Positions 45,351 through 53,573 of a stretch of DNA of 64,000 nt are shown here, piece after piece. The notes beneath the pieces were generated by a model. The model saw nothing but the letters and a program-made list of their open reading frames with translations. It was not told the DNA's origin and searched no databases. Source of the stretch: Nocardia sp. NBC_01503 (GTDB lineage Bacteria > Actinomycetota > Actinomycetes > Mycobacteriales > Mycobacteriaceae); the NCBI RefSeq assembly GCF_036327755.1, contig NZ_CP109596.1, forward strand, positions 558,001 through 622,000, given 5' to 3'. Every line of letters begins with the position of its first letter. The stretch's first letter is position 1. Position numbers and translations under genes: made by a program.

Positions 45351-46495
45351 CCCGCTCCGACTCCGCGCCCGCGTCCTGCCCCGTGACGGACACCGCGGCC
45401 GCGGCTTCCGGTATGAGCCGGACACAGACGCCGACCGGTGATCCGGCCTGGCTGGCCACCGGATACCACCTGGTGCGGGAGCTGTTCACCGAACCGAATC
45501 TGGGGCGTTCGCATCCGCATCCCGAAACCGCCTCCCGCATGGGTGAATCCGCGTTCTTCGGTGGTCCGGTCGGGAACTTCGCCAGTGAGCGCGCCGATCA
45601 TCTGCGGATGAAATCCCTTTTACAGCCACACTTCTCGGTGCGCCGCATGCGGGAGTTCCAGCCGCGCGTGGAGGCGATCACCGCGCGGCTGCTCGATGAG
45701 ATGCAGGCGCAGGGTTCACCGGCGGATCTGCATACCGCACTGGCGGTTCCGCTACCGTTGCTGGTGATCTGCGAACTGCTCGGTGTCCCGTATGAGGATC
45801 GGGACAGCTTCCGCGAGTGGGTGAGCGCGGTCGGCAATGTCTCCGATCGCGCGAAGGTCGAATGGGGTGTGGCCGAACTCTTCGAGTACTGCCGAAAATC
45901 CGTGGAGCGCAAGCGTCGTGATCCAGGCGATGATGTCACCTCGCGGCTGTGCGCCGATCCCGAATTGAGTGATCAGGAGATCGCCACCTTCGCGATGATG
46001 CTGTTGTTCGCGGGGCACGAGACCTCGGTGGTGCATATCGGGGTCGGGGCGCTCATGCTGCTCGGCGAACCGGCGCTGTGGCGCAGGCTGCACGAGAATC
46101 CGGCACAGCTGGCCACCGCCACCGAGGAGCTGCTGCGGGCCTGTGAGCCCACCGATCTGCCGCGTTATGCCCGCACCGATCTGGAGCTGGACGGGGTGCG
46201 GGTGGCCGCGGGTGATCTGGTGCTACTCGGGTTGACCTCGGCCAATCATGATCCGACGGTCTTCACCGAACCGAGCCGGGTGAACTTCGATCGGCAGGAG
46301 GGCTCGCACTTCACCTTCGGGTACGGGGTGCGCTACTGCATCGGTGCGCCGCTGGCACGAATCGAGCTGCAAGCGGCCTTCGGACAACTGGTTTCGCGAT
46401 TTCCGCAGATGCGGCTGGCGGTGGAGAAGGAGACCCTGCTGATGCGGGACGAGGTCTTCACCGGTGGGCTGCGCACCCTGCCGGTGTGCTGGTGA
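45347..46495 (+). CDS. Cytochrome P450 (CYP105-like)
   Basis: A 382-residue P450. The I-helix is MMLLFAGHETSVV, the K-helix ExxR is in TEELLRACE, and the heme loop is FTFGYGVRYCIGAPLARIE with Cys331. HLRMKSLLQPHFSVRRMREF is the C-helix region. The ATG at 45347 has GGAGGT with 6-nt spacing; an alternative GTG at 45308 would extend the N-terminus without family support. It is in the same transcription unit as the cyclase and aminotransferase, so it may oxidise their product or a conjugate. No ferredoxin gene is adjacent. Substrate unknown. Confidence 0.9.
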   Translation: MTRSDSAPASCPVTDTAAAASGMSRTQTPTGDPAWLATGYHLVRELFTEPNLGRSHPHPETASRMGESAFFGGPVGNFASERADHLRMKSLLQPHFSVRRMREFQPRVEAITARLLDEMQAQGSPADLHTALAVPLPLLVICELLGVPYEDRDSFREWVSAVGNVSDRAKVEWGVAELFEYCRKSVERKRRDPGDDVTSRLCADPELSDQEIATFAMMLLFAGHETSVVHIGVGALMLLGEPALWRRLHENPAQLATATEELLRACEPTDLPRYARTDLELDGVRVAAGDLVLLGLTSANHDPTVFTEPSRVNFDRQEGSHFTFGYGVRYCIGAPLARIELQAAFGQLVSRFPQMRLAVEKETLLMRDEVFTGGLRTLPVCW

Positions 46496-46561
46496 GGCGG
46501 CACGCACCCTGCGGCTGATACTCGATTCGGGGAAATATCGGGGGAAATCCCGGTTGTCCGA

Positions 46562-47272
46562 ATGGATTCCACTGCCGATGCTGGACGAGTGACTCCCCCA
46601 CTCGAATCCGCGACCGCCGCCGATACCGATCCCGAGTATCCCGGGCCGCGCATGATGGCACCGCACCGGGTGCATGACCTGCGCGGCCGCACCATCCGCG
46701 AATTGCGTTATCCCGCAGGCGCGGCCGTGATCTTCACCGGTGTGCCGGGCGCCGGGAAGAGCACCGCCCTGCGAAAACTGTTCGGCGACTACCCGGATTC
46801 GCATCTGCCCGCCCGCAGCCCCTCGGGCGCGGTACTGGTCGATTCCCAGCAGTCCCGCAAATGGTGGCAGCACCGGGTGCGCGCCGTGCCGTATCCACTG
46901 CTGCTGCCGATCGTGCATTTCACGCACTACCTGCGCATTCGTACCGCACTGCGACACGCGGACGGTCCGGTCGTCATCCACGACTGCGGTACCCGGAACT
47001 GGGTGCGCCGCCTCGTCACGGCCTGGGCACGCGCCAACGGCCGGTCCATTCACCTGATCATGATCGACGCCCCCGCCGAACTCGCTCGCGCGGGCCAGAT
47101 CTCACGCGGCCGCACGGTGGGCCGGCTGAGCTTCCAATGGCACTGCATGCGCTGGCAGCACTTGATCGACCGCGCCGGAGCGGGCGTAATGCCCGAGCCC
47201 GCACCGGATTCGGTGGTGATTCTCGACCGTGCGGCCGTCACCGCCCTCGACGAGGTCTCCTTCGCAGCCTGA
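46562..47272 (+). CDS. P-loop ATPase / AAA-family kinase-like protein
   Basis: A 236-residue protein with a Walker A motif FTGVPGAGKSTALRKL near residue 65, VVIHDCGTRNWVRRL further on, and a nucleotide-binding-fold end (HLIMIDAPAELARAG). The layout is that of small zeta-toxin/AAA-type phosphotransferases. Function not recognised. It follows the P450 gene by 66 bp on the same strand. There is no strong Shine–Dalgarno for the ATG at 46562; an in-frame ATG occurs 29 codons downstream. Could phosphorylate an aminocyclitol, but that is speculation. Confidence 0.75.
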   Translation: MDSTADAGRVTPPLESATAADTDPEYPGPRMMAPHRVHDLRGRTIRELRYPAGAAVIFTGVPGAGKSTALRKLFGDYPDSHLPARSPSGAVLVDSQQSRKWWQHRVRAVPYPLLLPIVHFTHYLRIRTALRHADGPVVIHDCGTRNWVRRLVTAWARANGRSIHLIMIDAPAELARAGQISRGRTVGRLSFQWHCMRWQHLIDRAGAGVMPEPAPDSVVILDRAAVTALDEVSFAA

Positions 47273-47344
47273 GATCCGCCTCCTCCGCATATCGCGGCGT
47301 ACCCCCTCATCACCCCGGGGTGCCACTCGTCATCCCGGCACGTT

Positions 47345-47534
47345 TCATCGAGGCCGCAACCCCGAGGAGGTGAGGTCCAGTAGCCGCTCCCAATCCCCGC
47401 TGCCGGTGCGGATGGTCGCCGAGATCGCGCCCACGAGCATGTAGACATCGCGGACCGTGCAGTCCGGGCGCAGGGTGCCCGCCGCTTGATCTCGAGCGAT
47501 GATTTCGCTGATCACCGCCTCGAGCCGGGAACGG
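47345..47534 (-). pseudogene. TetR-family regulator, C-terminal remnant
   Basis: The minus-strand frame between ~47534 and 47345 reads RSRLEAVISEIIARDQAAG, then LRPDCTVRDVYMLVGAISATI and RTGSGDWERLLDLTSSGL, the standard C-terminal TetR ligand-domain end. The N-terminal helix-turn-helix half is missing: upstream of 47534 the frame has no TetR homology. It faces the cupin remnant head to head. Confidence 0.75.
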
Positions 47535-47559
47535 GTTTCGCCACGGGGTGAACATGCCC

Positions 47560-47798
47560 GCGGTGGCACGAATGACGCGATCGTCGAACTCGACCTCGAG
47601 GCCCTGCGCTGCGGCTCCACCCCACCCCCGCGCCTGTTGCAGATCTCCTCCCCCGGTGGCTGGGAGTGCTATCTCGAGGACCTCTTCGAGGCCGGTCCCA
47701 GCGCGCTCACCGATGGCGCGCTCGACCCGGTGAAGATCAATCCGATCGCCGCGAAGTACGACATCCGCTACGAGGAGACCGCCGCGCGGCGGGCGTGA
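47560..47798 (+). pseudogene. Cupin-domain protein, C-terminal remnant
   Basis: The plus-strand frame includes IVELDLEALRC, ISSPGGWECYLEDLFEAGP and LDPVKINPIAAKYDIRYEET, the C-terminal half of quercetin-dioxygenase-like cupin proteins of Nocardia/mycobacteria. The first half with the metal-binding barrel is absent. An ATG or GTG with SD is not evident. Confidence 0.75.
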
Positions 47799-47814
47799 AC
47801 GCCGAAACGGCCGC

Positions 47815-47838
47815 GCCCCACACTCTCCGGTGCGGGGC
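47815..47838. terminator. Hairpin between the cupin remnant and the diacylglycerol kinase
   Basis: GCCCC (47815–47819) pairs with GGGGC (47834–47838) and CAC/GTG continue inside past one mismatch, with a 6-nt loop. Likely terminates the minus-strand lipid kinase gene (stop at 47874). Confidence 0.45.
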
Positions 47839-47873
47839 ACAGCCGAAGTGGCCGCGCGCGAGGCGGTCTCCGG

Positions 47874-48800
47874 TCAGGGAGCCAGGATCTCCAGGGCGCC
47901 CGGACGGGCGATGAAGGTGGCGGGCAGCATGCCCGCCGGATCCCCATCCGCCGTGGCGGGGGCATCGGGTGCGGTGAGGATGAGCCGGGCCGCGCGGTAC
48001 TGGGTGCTGGCGGGATGCTCGATCCGCTTACCCGCCGACAGTGCGGGCAAGAGCCGCACCAGATCTCGGCGCGGCATGGCGCCCACCACGGTGAGGTCCA
48101 GCAGACCGTCGTCGATGACCGCGTCCGGGGCGATGAGCATGCCGCCGCCGTAGGTGCGGGTATTGCCGACCGCGACCATGATGGCGTCCTGCTCGATCAC
48201 GGTGCCGTCCGGATGATCGGGCGATCCGTGCAGTTCGATGCGGTACGGCACCGCGAGCTTGCCGACCAGTTCGAGCAGGGCCGCGACGGTGTACCGCAGC
48301 GGCCCCTTCGGCCAGCGCATCTCATTGGCGCGCAGGGTGACTCGGGCGTCGAGTCCGGTGCCGGTGACCGTGGCGAACCACATGGGCCGCATGGCCGCCT
48401 CGGCCTGCACCGTACCCAGGTCGATGGTGCGGCTATTGCCGCGCAGCACCAGATCGACCGCGGCGACGGTGTCATCCGGAATGCCGACCTCGCGGGCGAG
48501 GTCATTGCCGGTGCCGCCGGGGACCAGCCCGAGCGGTACGCCGGTGCCGACCAGGGCCTGCAATACCACGCAGGTCAGGCCGTCACCGCCCGCCGCCACC
48601 ACGGCATCGGCATGAATCGCGGGGTCCGCGAGCGCCTTTCGCACGCGATCCTCGGTATCGGCCGCCGAATCGCCACGGATCTCGGTGACCTGTACCCCAC
48701 GCTCGGTGAACAGGTTGGCGGCGCTGATCGCGACCTGCACGCCCTTGCCGTGACCGGAGAGCGGATTGGTCACCAGCAGGATGGAGCGAATCTCTGTCAC
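47874..48800 (-). CDS. Diacylglycerol/lipid kinase
   Basis: A 308-residue DagK-family kinase that would phosphorylate diacylglycerol or a related lipid with ATP. VTNPLSGHGKG is the first motif, AVVAAGGDGLTCV is the catalytic GGDG motif, VPGGTGNDLAREVGIP follows, and the C-terminal DGLLDLTVVG is typical. The fourth residue after GGDG is Leu rather than Thr. GTG start overlaps the flavoprotein stop by 4 bp. In M. tuberculosis the homologous gene (Rv2252, recalled) is implicated in phosphatidylinositol mannoside synthesis. Confidence 0.88.
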   Translation of the reverse strand: MTEIRSILLVTNPLSGHGKGVQVAISAANLFTERGVQVTEIRGDSAADTEDRVRKALADPAIHADAVVAAGGDGLTCVVLQALVGTGVPLGLVPGGTGNDLAREVGIPDDTVAAVDLVLRGNSRTIDLGTVQAEAAMRPMWFATVTGTGLDARVTLRANEMRWPKGPLRYTVAALLELVGKLAVPYRIELHGSPDHPDGTVIEQDAIMVAVGNTRTYGGGMLIAPDAVIDDGLLDLTVVGAMPRRDLVRLLPALSAGKRIEHPASTQYRAARLILTAPDAPATADGDPAGMLPATFIARPGALEILAP

Positions 48801-50440
48801 GGAATGAGCTTCCCAGGGTTCATGATTCCGGCGGGGTCCACGGCATTCTTCACCGCGCGCAGCACCTGGACGCCGAGATCACCGATTTCGCCGGTCATCC
48901 ACGGACGGTGGTCCGCGCCCACCGCGTGATGGTGGGTGATGGTGCCACCGGCCGCGACAATGGCATCGCCGACGGCATGCTTCGCCTGCGCCCACTGCGC
49001 GATCGGATCCTGCGCCTGCTTGGCCACAATGGTGAAGTAGAGCGACGCCCCGGTCGGGTAGGTGTGCGAGATATGGCACATGACCAGGGCGGGAGTGCCC
49101 TGCGCGGTGAGCGAGTCCGTCAGCGCGGCGGTGACTTTCGCCTTCAGGTTGGCCAGATTCGACCAACCGGTAGCGGTTTCGAGGGTCTCGCAGAGGATTC
49201 CGCTGTCCAGCAGTGCGTCTCGCAGATACGGGGCGGCGAAGCGGCCGTGCTCCCACTCCCGGGCGGGATTCTCGCCGAGTGCGGTGCCACCGGCGGCGGT
49301 GAGCAGATCCGCGGCCTCGGTACCACGATGGGCGACATGCGCCGCGGTGCCCTCGAAGGTGGTGACGGCCAGGCAGCCGCCGACCGGCGCGCCACCGATA
49401 TCCCCGGCGCGGGCCAGGTTGAGTCCGGTCTCGGCCTCATCGGACAGGCGCATCACGGTGGGTGCCGCGCCCGCTTGGATCACCGTGCGCAGCGCGTTCG
49501 CGCCGGTGGCGAAGTCCGGGAACGACCAGGCCTGGTACGCGGTGGTTTCCGGGACCGGGTGCACGCGCAGGGTGACCGCGGTGATGATGCCGAGGGCGCC
49601 CTCGGAGCCGGAGAAGAGTTCGCGCAGATCCGGACCGGCGGCCGAGGCGGGTGCCCGGCCCAGGTCGAGACTGCCCGCGGGGGTGGCGATTCGGAGCCGC
49701 TGGATCATATCGTCGAAGCGGCCGTAACCGGCCGACGCCTGACCGGAGGAGCGGGTGGCGGCGAAGCCGCCGATGGTGGCGTATTCGAAGCTCTGCGGGT
49801 AGTGGCCGAGCGAAAGTCCCTGTTCGGCAAGGAGTTCCTCGGCGCGCGGTCCGGTGAGACCCGCGCCCAGGGTGACGGTGCCGCTGATCGGATCGATCTC
49901 GGTAATGGTGTCGAGGCGACGCAGGTCCAGGGCGATGACGGCGGCGAAAATGCCTCGGGCCGGGTCCAATCCGCCGACGACGCTGGTGCCGCCACCGAAG
50001 GGAACCACGGCAATCCCACTCGCGCTGCAGTATTCGAGCAGCGCCAGGACCTCATCGTGGTCGGCGGGGAATACGACCGCGTCGGGGGCGTCCTGGGGAG
50101 CGGTATCGCGGCGGCGCAGCAGATCGGGGGTGCTCTTGCCACCCGCGTGGCGTAGGCGGTCACGGTGGTCGAGGGAAATATTCTCCGCACCGACCACCGT
50201 GCCGAGCCCGGCATGCTGTTCCGGGGAGAGAGCCGATGCGCGCAGCGGCACGTCGCCCTCATCGCGACGGGTCGCCGGCTCACCGGACACCCCGAATACC
50301 TGCGCGAGCAGTCCCCGAATTTGTTCGGGCAACGGTTTATGTCCGGACGGGGAGCCCCAGGCGTCCCACACCATACTCGCGCGGGCTTGGGGCTCGCCCG
50401 GGTTTTCCGTCGATGCGGAGGCTGCTCGTGTGTCGACCAT
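48797..50440 (-). CDS. FAD-linked oxidase, alkyl-DHAP synthase (AGPS)-like
   Basis: A 547-residue flavoprotein of the PCMH/VAO family. VVFPADHDEVLALLEYCS and VPFGGGTSVVGGL bind FAD; LSLGHYPQSFEYATIGGF and the C-terminal THHHAVGADH are the AGPS-type substrate and HHH motifs. AGPS makes ether-lipid precursors, though mycobacterial members may do other FAD oxidations. The annotated ATG at 50440 has no SD and lies against the palindrome at 50443–50475; MVWDAWG (ATG at 50374) is the family's usual beginning and an alternative. It overlaps the downstream kinase gene (GTGA). Divergent from TetR and glpD. Confidence 0.87.
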   Translation of the reverse strand: MVDTRAASASTENPGEPQARASMVWDAWGSPSGHKPLPEQIRGLLAQVFGVSGEPATRRDEGDVPLRASALSPEQHAGLGTVVGAENISLDHRDRLRHAGGKSTPDLLRRRDTAPQDAPDAVVFPADHDEVLALLEYCSASGIAVVPFGGGTSVVGGLDPARGIFAAVIALDLRRLDTITEIDPISGTVTLGAGLTGPRAEELLAEQGLSLGHYPQSFEYATIGGFAATRSSGQASAGYGRFDDMIQRLRIATPAGSLDLGRAPASAAGPDLRELFSGSEGALGIITAVTLRVHPVPETTAYQAWSFPDFATGANALRTVIQAGAAPTVMRLSDEAETGLNLARAGDIGGAPVGGCLAVTTFEGTAAHVAHRGTEAADLLTAAGGTALGENPAREWEHGRFAAPYLRDALLDSGILCETLETATGWSNLANLKAKVTAALTDSLTAQGTPALVMCHISHTYPTGASLYFTIVAKQAQDPIAQWAQAKHAVGDAIVAAGGTITHHHAVGADHRPWMTGEIGDLGVQVLRAVKNAVDPAGIMNPGKLIP

Positions 50441-50442
50441 GC

Positions 50443-50475
50443 GTTACAGTCTGACATAGAATGTCAAGCAGTAAC
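50443..50475. promoter_or_regulatory. 33-bp palindromic operator between flavoprotein and TetR genes
   Basis: GTTAC-n4-TGACAT at 50443–50457, a 3-bp centre AGA, then ATGTCA-n4-GTAAC at 50461–50475. GTTAC/GTAAC and TGACAT/ATGTCA are perfect inverted pairs, with four mismatched positions between them. It covers the gap between the divergent genes and the first possible TetR start. The TetR protein encoded next to it is the obvious ligand, controlling both sides. Confidence 0.8.
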
Positions 50476-50502
50476 GAAACCCTCCCAAGGATGGTGGCAG
50501 CC

Positions 50503-51102
50503 ATGGCCTCGACCGAACCAGCCACCGCCGTCGATCGGGCCATCCTCGATGCGGCGCGCGCCTGTGTGGCCGAGTTCGGGGTGCGCCGCACCACGCTCAC
50601 CGAGGTCGCGCGGCGTGCGGGTGTGAGCAGGCCGACCGTCTATCGGCGCTGGGCCGATACCGGGTCGCTGGTGGCGGATCTGCTGGTGCGCGAATTGCGC
50701 GAGATCATCGCCGAGGCCATACCCGCGGGCGGCACTGCGCGCGCCCGGCTGGTCGGCGCGATTGTCGGCGGCGGATCGATGATGCGGCGGAATCCGCTGT
50801 TCGCCAAGATCTTCCGCACCGACGCCGATGTCATGCTCACCTATGTCTTCGAACGACTGGGGCGTAATCAGCGCGCGCTGATCGCGCTGTTCGCCGAATC
50901 CATTCGAGAAGGCCAGCGGGACGGGTCCGTTCGCGACGGCGAGCCCGAACAGCTCGCGGCCATGCTGCTGCTGTTGGCGCAGTCCGCGGTCCAATCCGCG
51001 GGCACCGTCACCGATTTCCTCGACTCCGATCAACTCGACCGCGAGCTCACCCGGGCCATCGACGGGTACCTGGCACCGGTCGAACAGCGAAAGGGCTTCT
51101 GA
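50503..51102 (+). CDS. TetR-family regulator of the lipid/glycerol block
   Basis: A 199-residue regulator from the ATG at 50503 (AAGGATG upstream). The helix-turn-helix is TLTEVARRAGVSRPTVYRRW near residues 33–52. The C-terminal domain is helical (RTDADVMLTYVFERLGRNQ, EQLAAMLLLLAQSAVQ). An ATG at 50461 would lie within the operator palindrome, so the later start is preferred. It is one base-overlapped with glpD (TGATG) and divergent from the flavoprotein. M. tuberculosis Rv2250c is the recalled counterpart. Confidence 0.88.
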   Translation: MASTEPATAVDRAILDAARACVAEFGVRRTTLTEVARRAGVSRPTVYRRWADTGSLVADLLVRELREIIAEAIPAGGTARARLVGAIVGGGSMMRRNPLFAKIFRTDADVMLTYVFERLGRNQRALIALFAESIREGQRDGSVRDGEPEQLAAMLLLLAQSAVQSAGTVTDFLDSDQLDRELTRAIDGYLAPVEQRKGF

Positions 51103-52649
51103 TGAACGGCACTTCGACTCGGTCCGATTCGGCGCTCAATGCCGCTCGGCGGCAACGGGAATGGGCCGAGCTCGGCGCGGGCGAGACCATCGACGTGCTG
51201 GTTATCGGCGGCGGAATCACCGGGGCCGGTGTGGCATTGGACGCCGCGGCACGCGGGCTGCGTACGGTGCTGGTGGAGAAGCACGACCTGGCGTTCGGGA
51301 CCAGCCGGTGGAGCTCCAAGCTCGTACACGGCGGGCTGCGGTATCTGGCCAGCGGCGGGGTGGGTATCGCGCATGAGAGCGCGGTGGAGCGGGATATCCT
51401 GCTCACCCGCACCGCGCCCCATCTGACCCGGGCGCTGCCGCAGGTGGTGCCGCTGCTGCCGAATATCGGTGTGGCACAGAAGACTTTGGTGCGGATCGGA
51501 TTCCTGGCCGGGGACGTGCTGCGCCGGACAGCGGGGACCGCGGCCGCGGTGCTGCCGCGGTCGCGACGGGTGGCGGCCGCCGAGGCGCTGCGGCTCGCGC
51601 CGACCGTGCGACGGTCCGGATTGCGCGGTGGACTGCTCGCCTGGGATGGACAGCTCGTGGATGACGCCCGCCTGGTGGTGGGCATCGCGCGCACGGCCGC
51701 TCTGCACGGGGCTTCGATTCTCACCCGGGTGGCGGCGACCGAGGTCACCGGGACCTCGGCCATCCTCACCGATCAGCTGACCGGTGAAACCCTCTCCGTC
51801 ACAGCGCGGTCGGTCATCAATGCCACCGGGGTCTGGGCCGATCAGGTGGACCCGAGTATCGAGCTGCGGCCCTCGCGCGGCACCCATCTGGTGTTCGACG
51901 CCGCCGCCTTCGGTGGACTCACCGCCTCGCTGACGGTGCCGATTCCCGGCAGTACCAGTCGCTTCGTCTTCGCGTTCCCGGCCGCGCACAATCGCGTCTA
52001 CCTGGGGCTCACCGATGAAGAGGCACCCGGACCGGTGCCCGATGTCCCGCACGCCACCGCGAGCGAAATCGACTTCCTGCTCGATACCGTCAATACGGTG
52101 CTGCGAGAACCCCTCACCCGCAACGATATTCGCGGCACCTACGCGGGTCTGCGCCCGCTGCTGCGCACCGGCGGCGACAGCACCGCCGATATCTCCCGTG
52201 AGCACGCGGTCCTCACCTCCCCCACCGGGGTGATCACCGTCGTCGGCGGCAAACTCACCACCTACCGGAAGATGGCGCAGGACACCGTCGACGCCGCCAT
52301 CGCGCACGCCCACCTCACCGCCGCCCCCTGCCGCACCCGCGATCTGCCCCTGGTCGGCGCGGTCTCGGGTAGGGCCCGCGACGGTATCGAAGCCCCGAAC
52401 CTGCTGGTGGAGCGCTACGGCAGCGAGGCGACCGCCATTCTCGAACTCATCGAGGAGAATCCGGCCCTGGCCGAACCGGTCGCCCCCGGAATCGACGTCA
52501 CCGCAGCCGAATTCGTCTTCGCCACCACCCACGAGGGCGCGTTGGACATCGACGACCTGCTGGACCGCCGCACCCGCATCGGCCTGGTCGACTCCGACCG
52601 CAAAGCCGCCACCCCCGCCGCCGAAGCCGCTTTCCCTCACCCCGACTGA
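51102..52649 (+). CDS. glpD: Glycerol-3-phosphate dehydrogenase (flavin, GlpD)
   Basis: A 515-residue membrane-associated flavoenzyme oxidising glycerol-3-phosphate to dihydroxyacetone phosphate. The FAD loop VIGGGITGAGVALDAAARG is near residue 34, FGTSRWSSKLVHGGLRYL near 65, INATGVWAD near 243, and TVVGGKLTTYRKMAQ near 378. Length is normal. The start is coupled to TetR. In the block with the AGPS-like flavoprotein and the lipid kinase it links glycerol-phosphate and ether/phospholipid metabolism. Confidence 0.92.
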   Translation: MNGTSTRSDSALNAARRQREWAELGAGETIDVLVIGGGITGAGVALDAAARGLRTVLVEKHDLAFGTSRWSSKLVHGGLRYLASGGVGIAHESAVERDILLTRTAPHLTRALPQVVPLLPNIGVAQKTLVRIGFLAGDVLRRTAGTAAAVLPRSRRVAAAEALRLAPTVRRSGLRGGLLAWDGQLVDDARLVVGIARTAALHGASILTRVAATEVTGTSAILTDQLTGETLSVTARSVINATGVWADQVDPSIELRPSRGTHLVFDAAAFGGLTASLTVPIPGSTSRFVFAFPAAHNRVYLGLTDEEAPGPVPDVPHATASEIDFLLDTVNTVLREPLTRNDIRGTYAGLRPLLRTGGDSTADISREHAVLTSPTGVITVVGGKLTTYRKMAQDTVDAAIAHAHLTAAPCRTRDLPLVGAVSGRARDGIEAPNLLVERYGSEATAILELIEENPALAEPVAPGIDVTAAEFVFATTHEGALDIDDLLDRRTRIGLVDSDRKAATPAAEAAFPHPD

Positions 52650-52731
52650 ATCCGCGCCCCCGGAACCAAACCACGCGCACACGGCCATCCGGGGGCCGCC
52701 ACCCGGTCACCTTCGAGACCGCCTCGCCCCC

Positions 52732-52760
52732 GTCATCCCGGCATGGGTTTGGCCGGGATC
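52732..52760 (+). repeat. Dispersed REP-like palindromic element, copy 2
   Basis: GTCATCCCGGC-ATGGGTTTG-GCCGGGATC; arms ATCCCGGC and GCCGGGAT are perfect, 9-nt loop. It nearly repeats 2827–2856 in the other orientation. It lies between glpD and the convergent secreted-protein gene and may also serve as terminator. Confidence 0.65.
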
Positions 52761-52786
52761 CACACCTGACAGAGAACCAGCCGCTC

Positions 52787-53293
52787 TCAGAAGAAGACGT
52801 TGCAGCCGGAGCCGGTGGGCAGGCCGGTGCCCACGGTGAGGTCGAGCCAGGGAATGACGTCCTCACCAGGGGCCGTGTGCTGAACGATGGTGATGCGGTG
52901 CGCCCCCGGGGTGGCGGGGGTCCAGCGGCCTGTCGCATGCGCCCCGGTGGGTTCGGCCACCGCGAATTGGATGCCATTGTCGTAGAAGACGACAGGTGTG
53001 GACGGGTCGTCCACATAACCGTTGATCACATAGCTGCAACCGGTCCCGTAATTGGTCGCCGAGCCGAAACTCGGACCGGGCTCCGCGCCGACCTGGGTGG
53101 CGGTGGCGGCGGCGGGCGCGGCCAGCACGGTGAGGGCGACCGCGCCGATACCCGCGGGGACGGCCATTGTTCGGAGCGTTGCCAGCGCGCGGTGGGTGAC
53201 CCTCTCGCGGCTGGCCCTCGCACGGAGGGTGACCGCGCTGTGGGTGGCGGCGACCGGGCGGGTGGCGCGCCTGTTCCTGGTGATCGTGCCCAT
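52787..53293 (-). CDS. Secreted hypothetical protein
   Basis: A 168-residue protein. The N-terminal ~40 residues are Arg/Thr-rich, then MAVPAGIGAVALTVLAAPAAATA forms a signal peptide. The mature ~100 residues begin near ATQVGAEPGPSFGSATNYGTGC and contain CSYVINGYVDDPSTPV and a final Cys in GSGCNVFF, a probable disulfide. Pattern resembles small secreted beta-sandwich proteins of actinobacteria; function unknown. An in-frame ATG at residue 43 (about 53167) may be the true start. Confidence 0.7.
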   Translation of the reverse strand: MGTITRNRRATRPVAATHSAVTLRARASRERVTHRALATLRTMAVPAGIGAVALTVLAAPAAATATQVGAEPGPSFGSATNYGTGCSYVINGYVDDPSTPVVFYDNGIQFAVAEPTGAHATGRWTPATPGAHRITIVQHTAPGEDVIPWLDLTVGTGLPTGSGCNVFF

Positions 53294-53573
53294 AGGGTTC
53301 GGTCCTCATCGGGTGTGCCGGAGCCGGATGCACCGGAACGATCTTCCGATCCTCGCGCGCCGCACCCGCCCGCGCGGAGTATTGCCGCAAATCTGGCGAG
53401 TCCGCTGCCTCCCGAGGAGTGTCGGTGGCGACCAGTCCGGTCCGGACCTCCCGGCGCACACGCGGACCTGGGAGGCGCGAACCGGTCGGGACAATTCGCG
53501 ACCGCTGCGGGATCGGCGCGAACGGACCTATGCTGGGCTGCGATATTGGCGAGCGCCGGAATAGGAGGCGCGA

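Noticed and set aside
47330..47345. Third full copy of the dispersed hairpin element
   Set aside because: Only the first ~14 bases match and the second arm is missing; at most a degenerate remnant.
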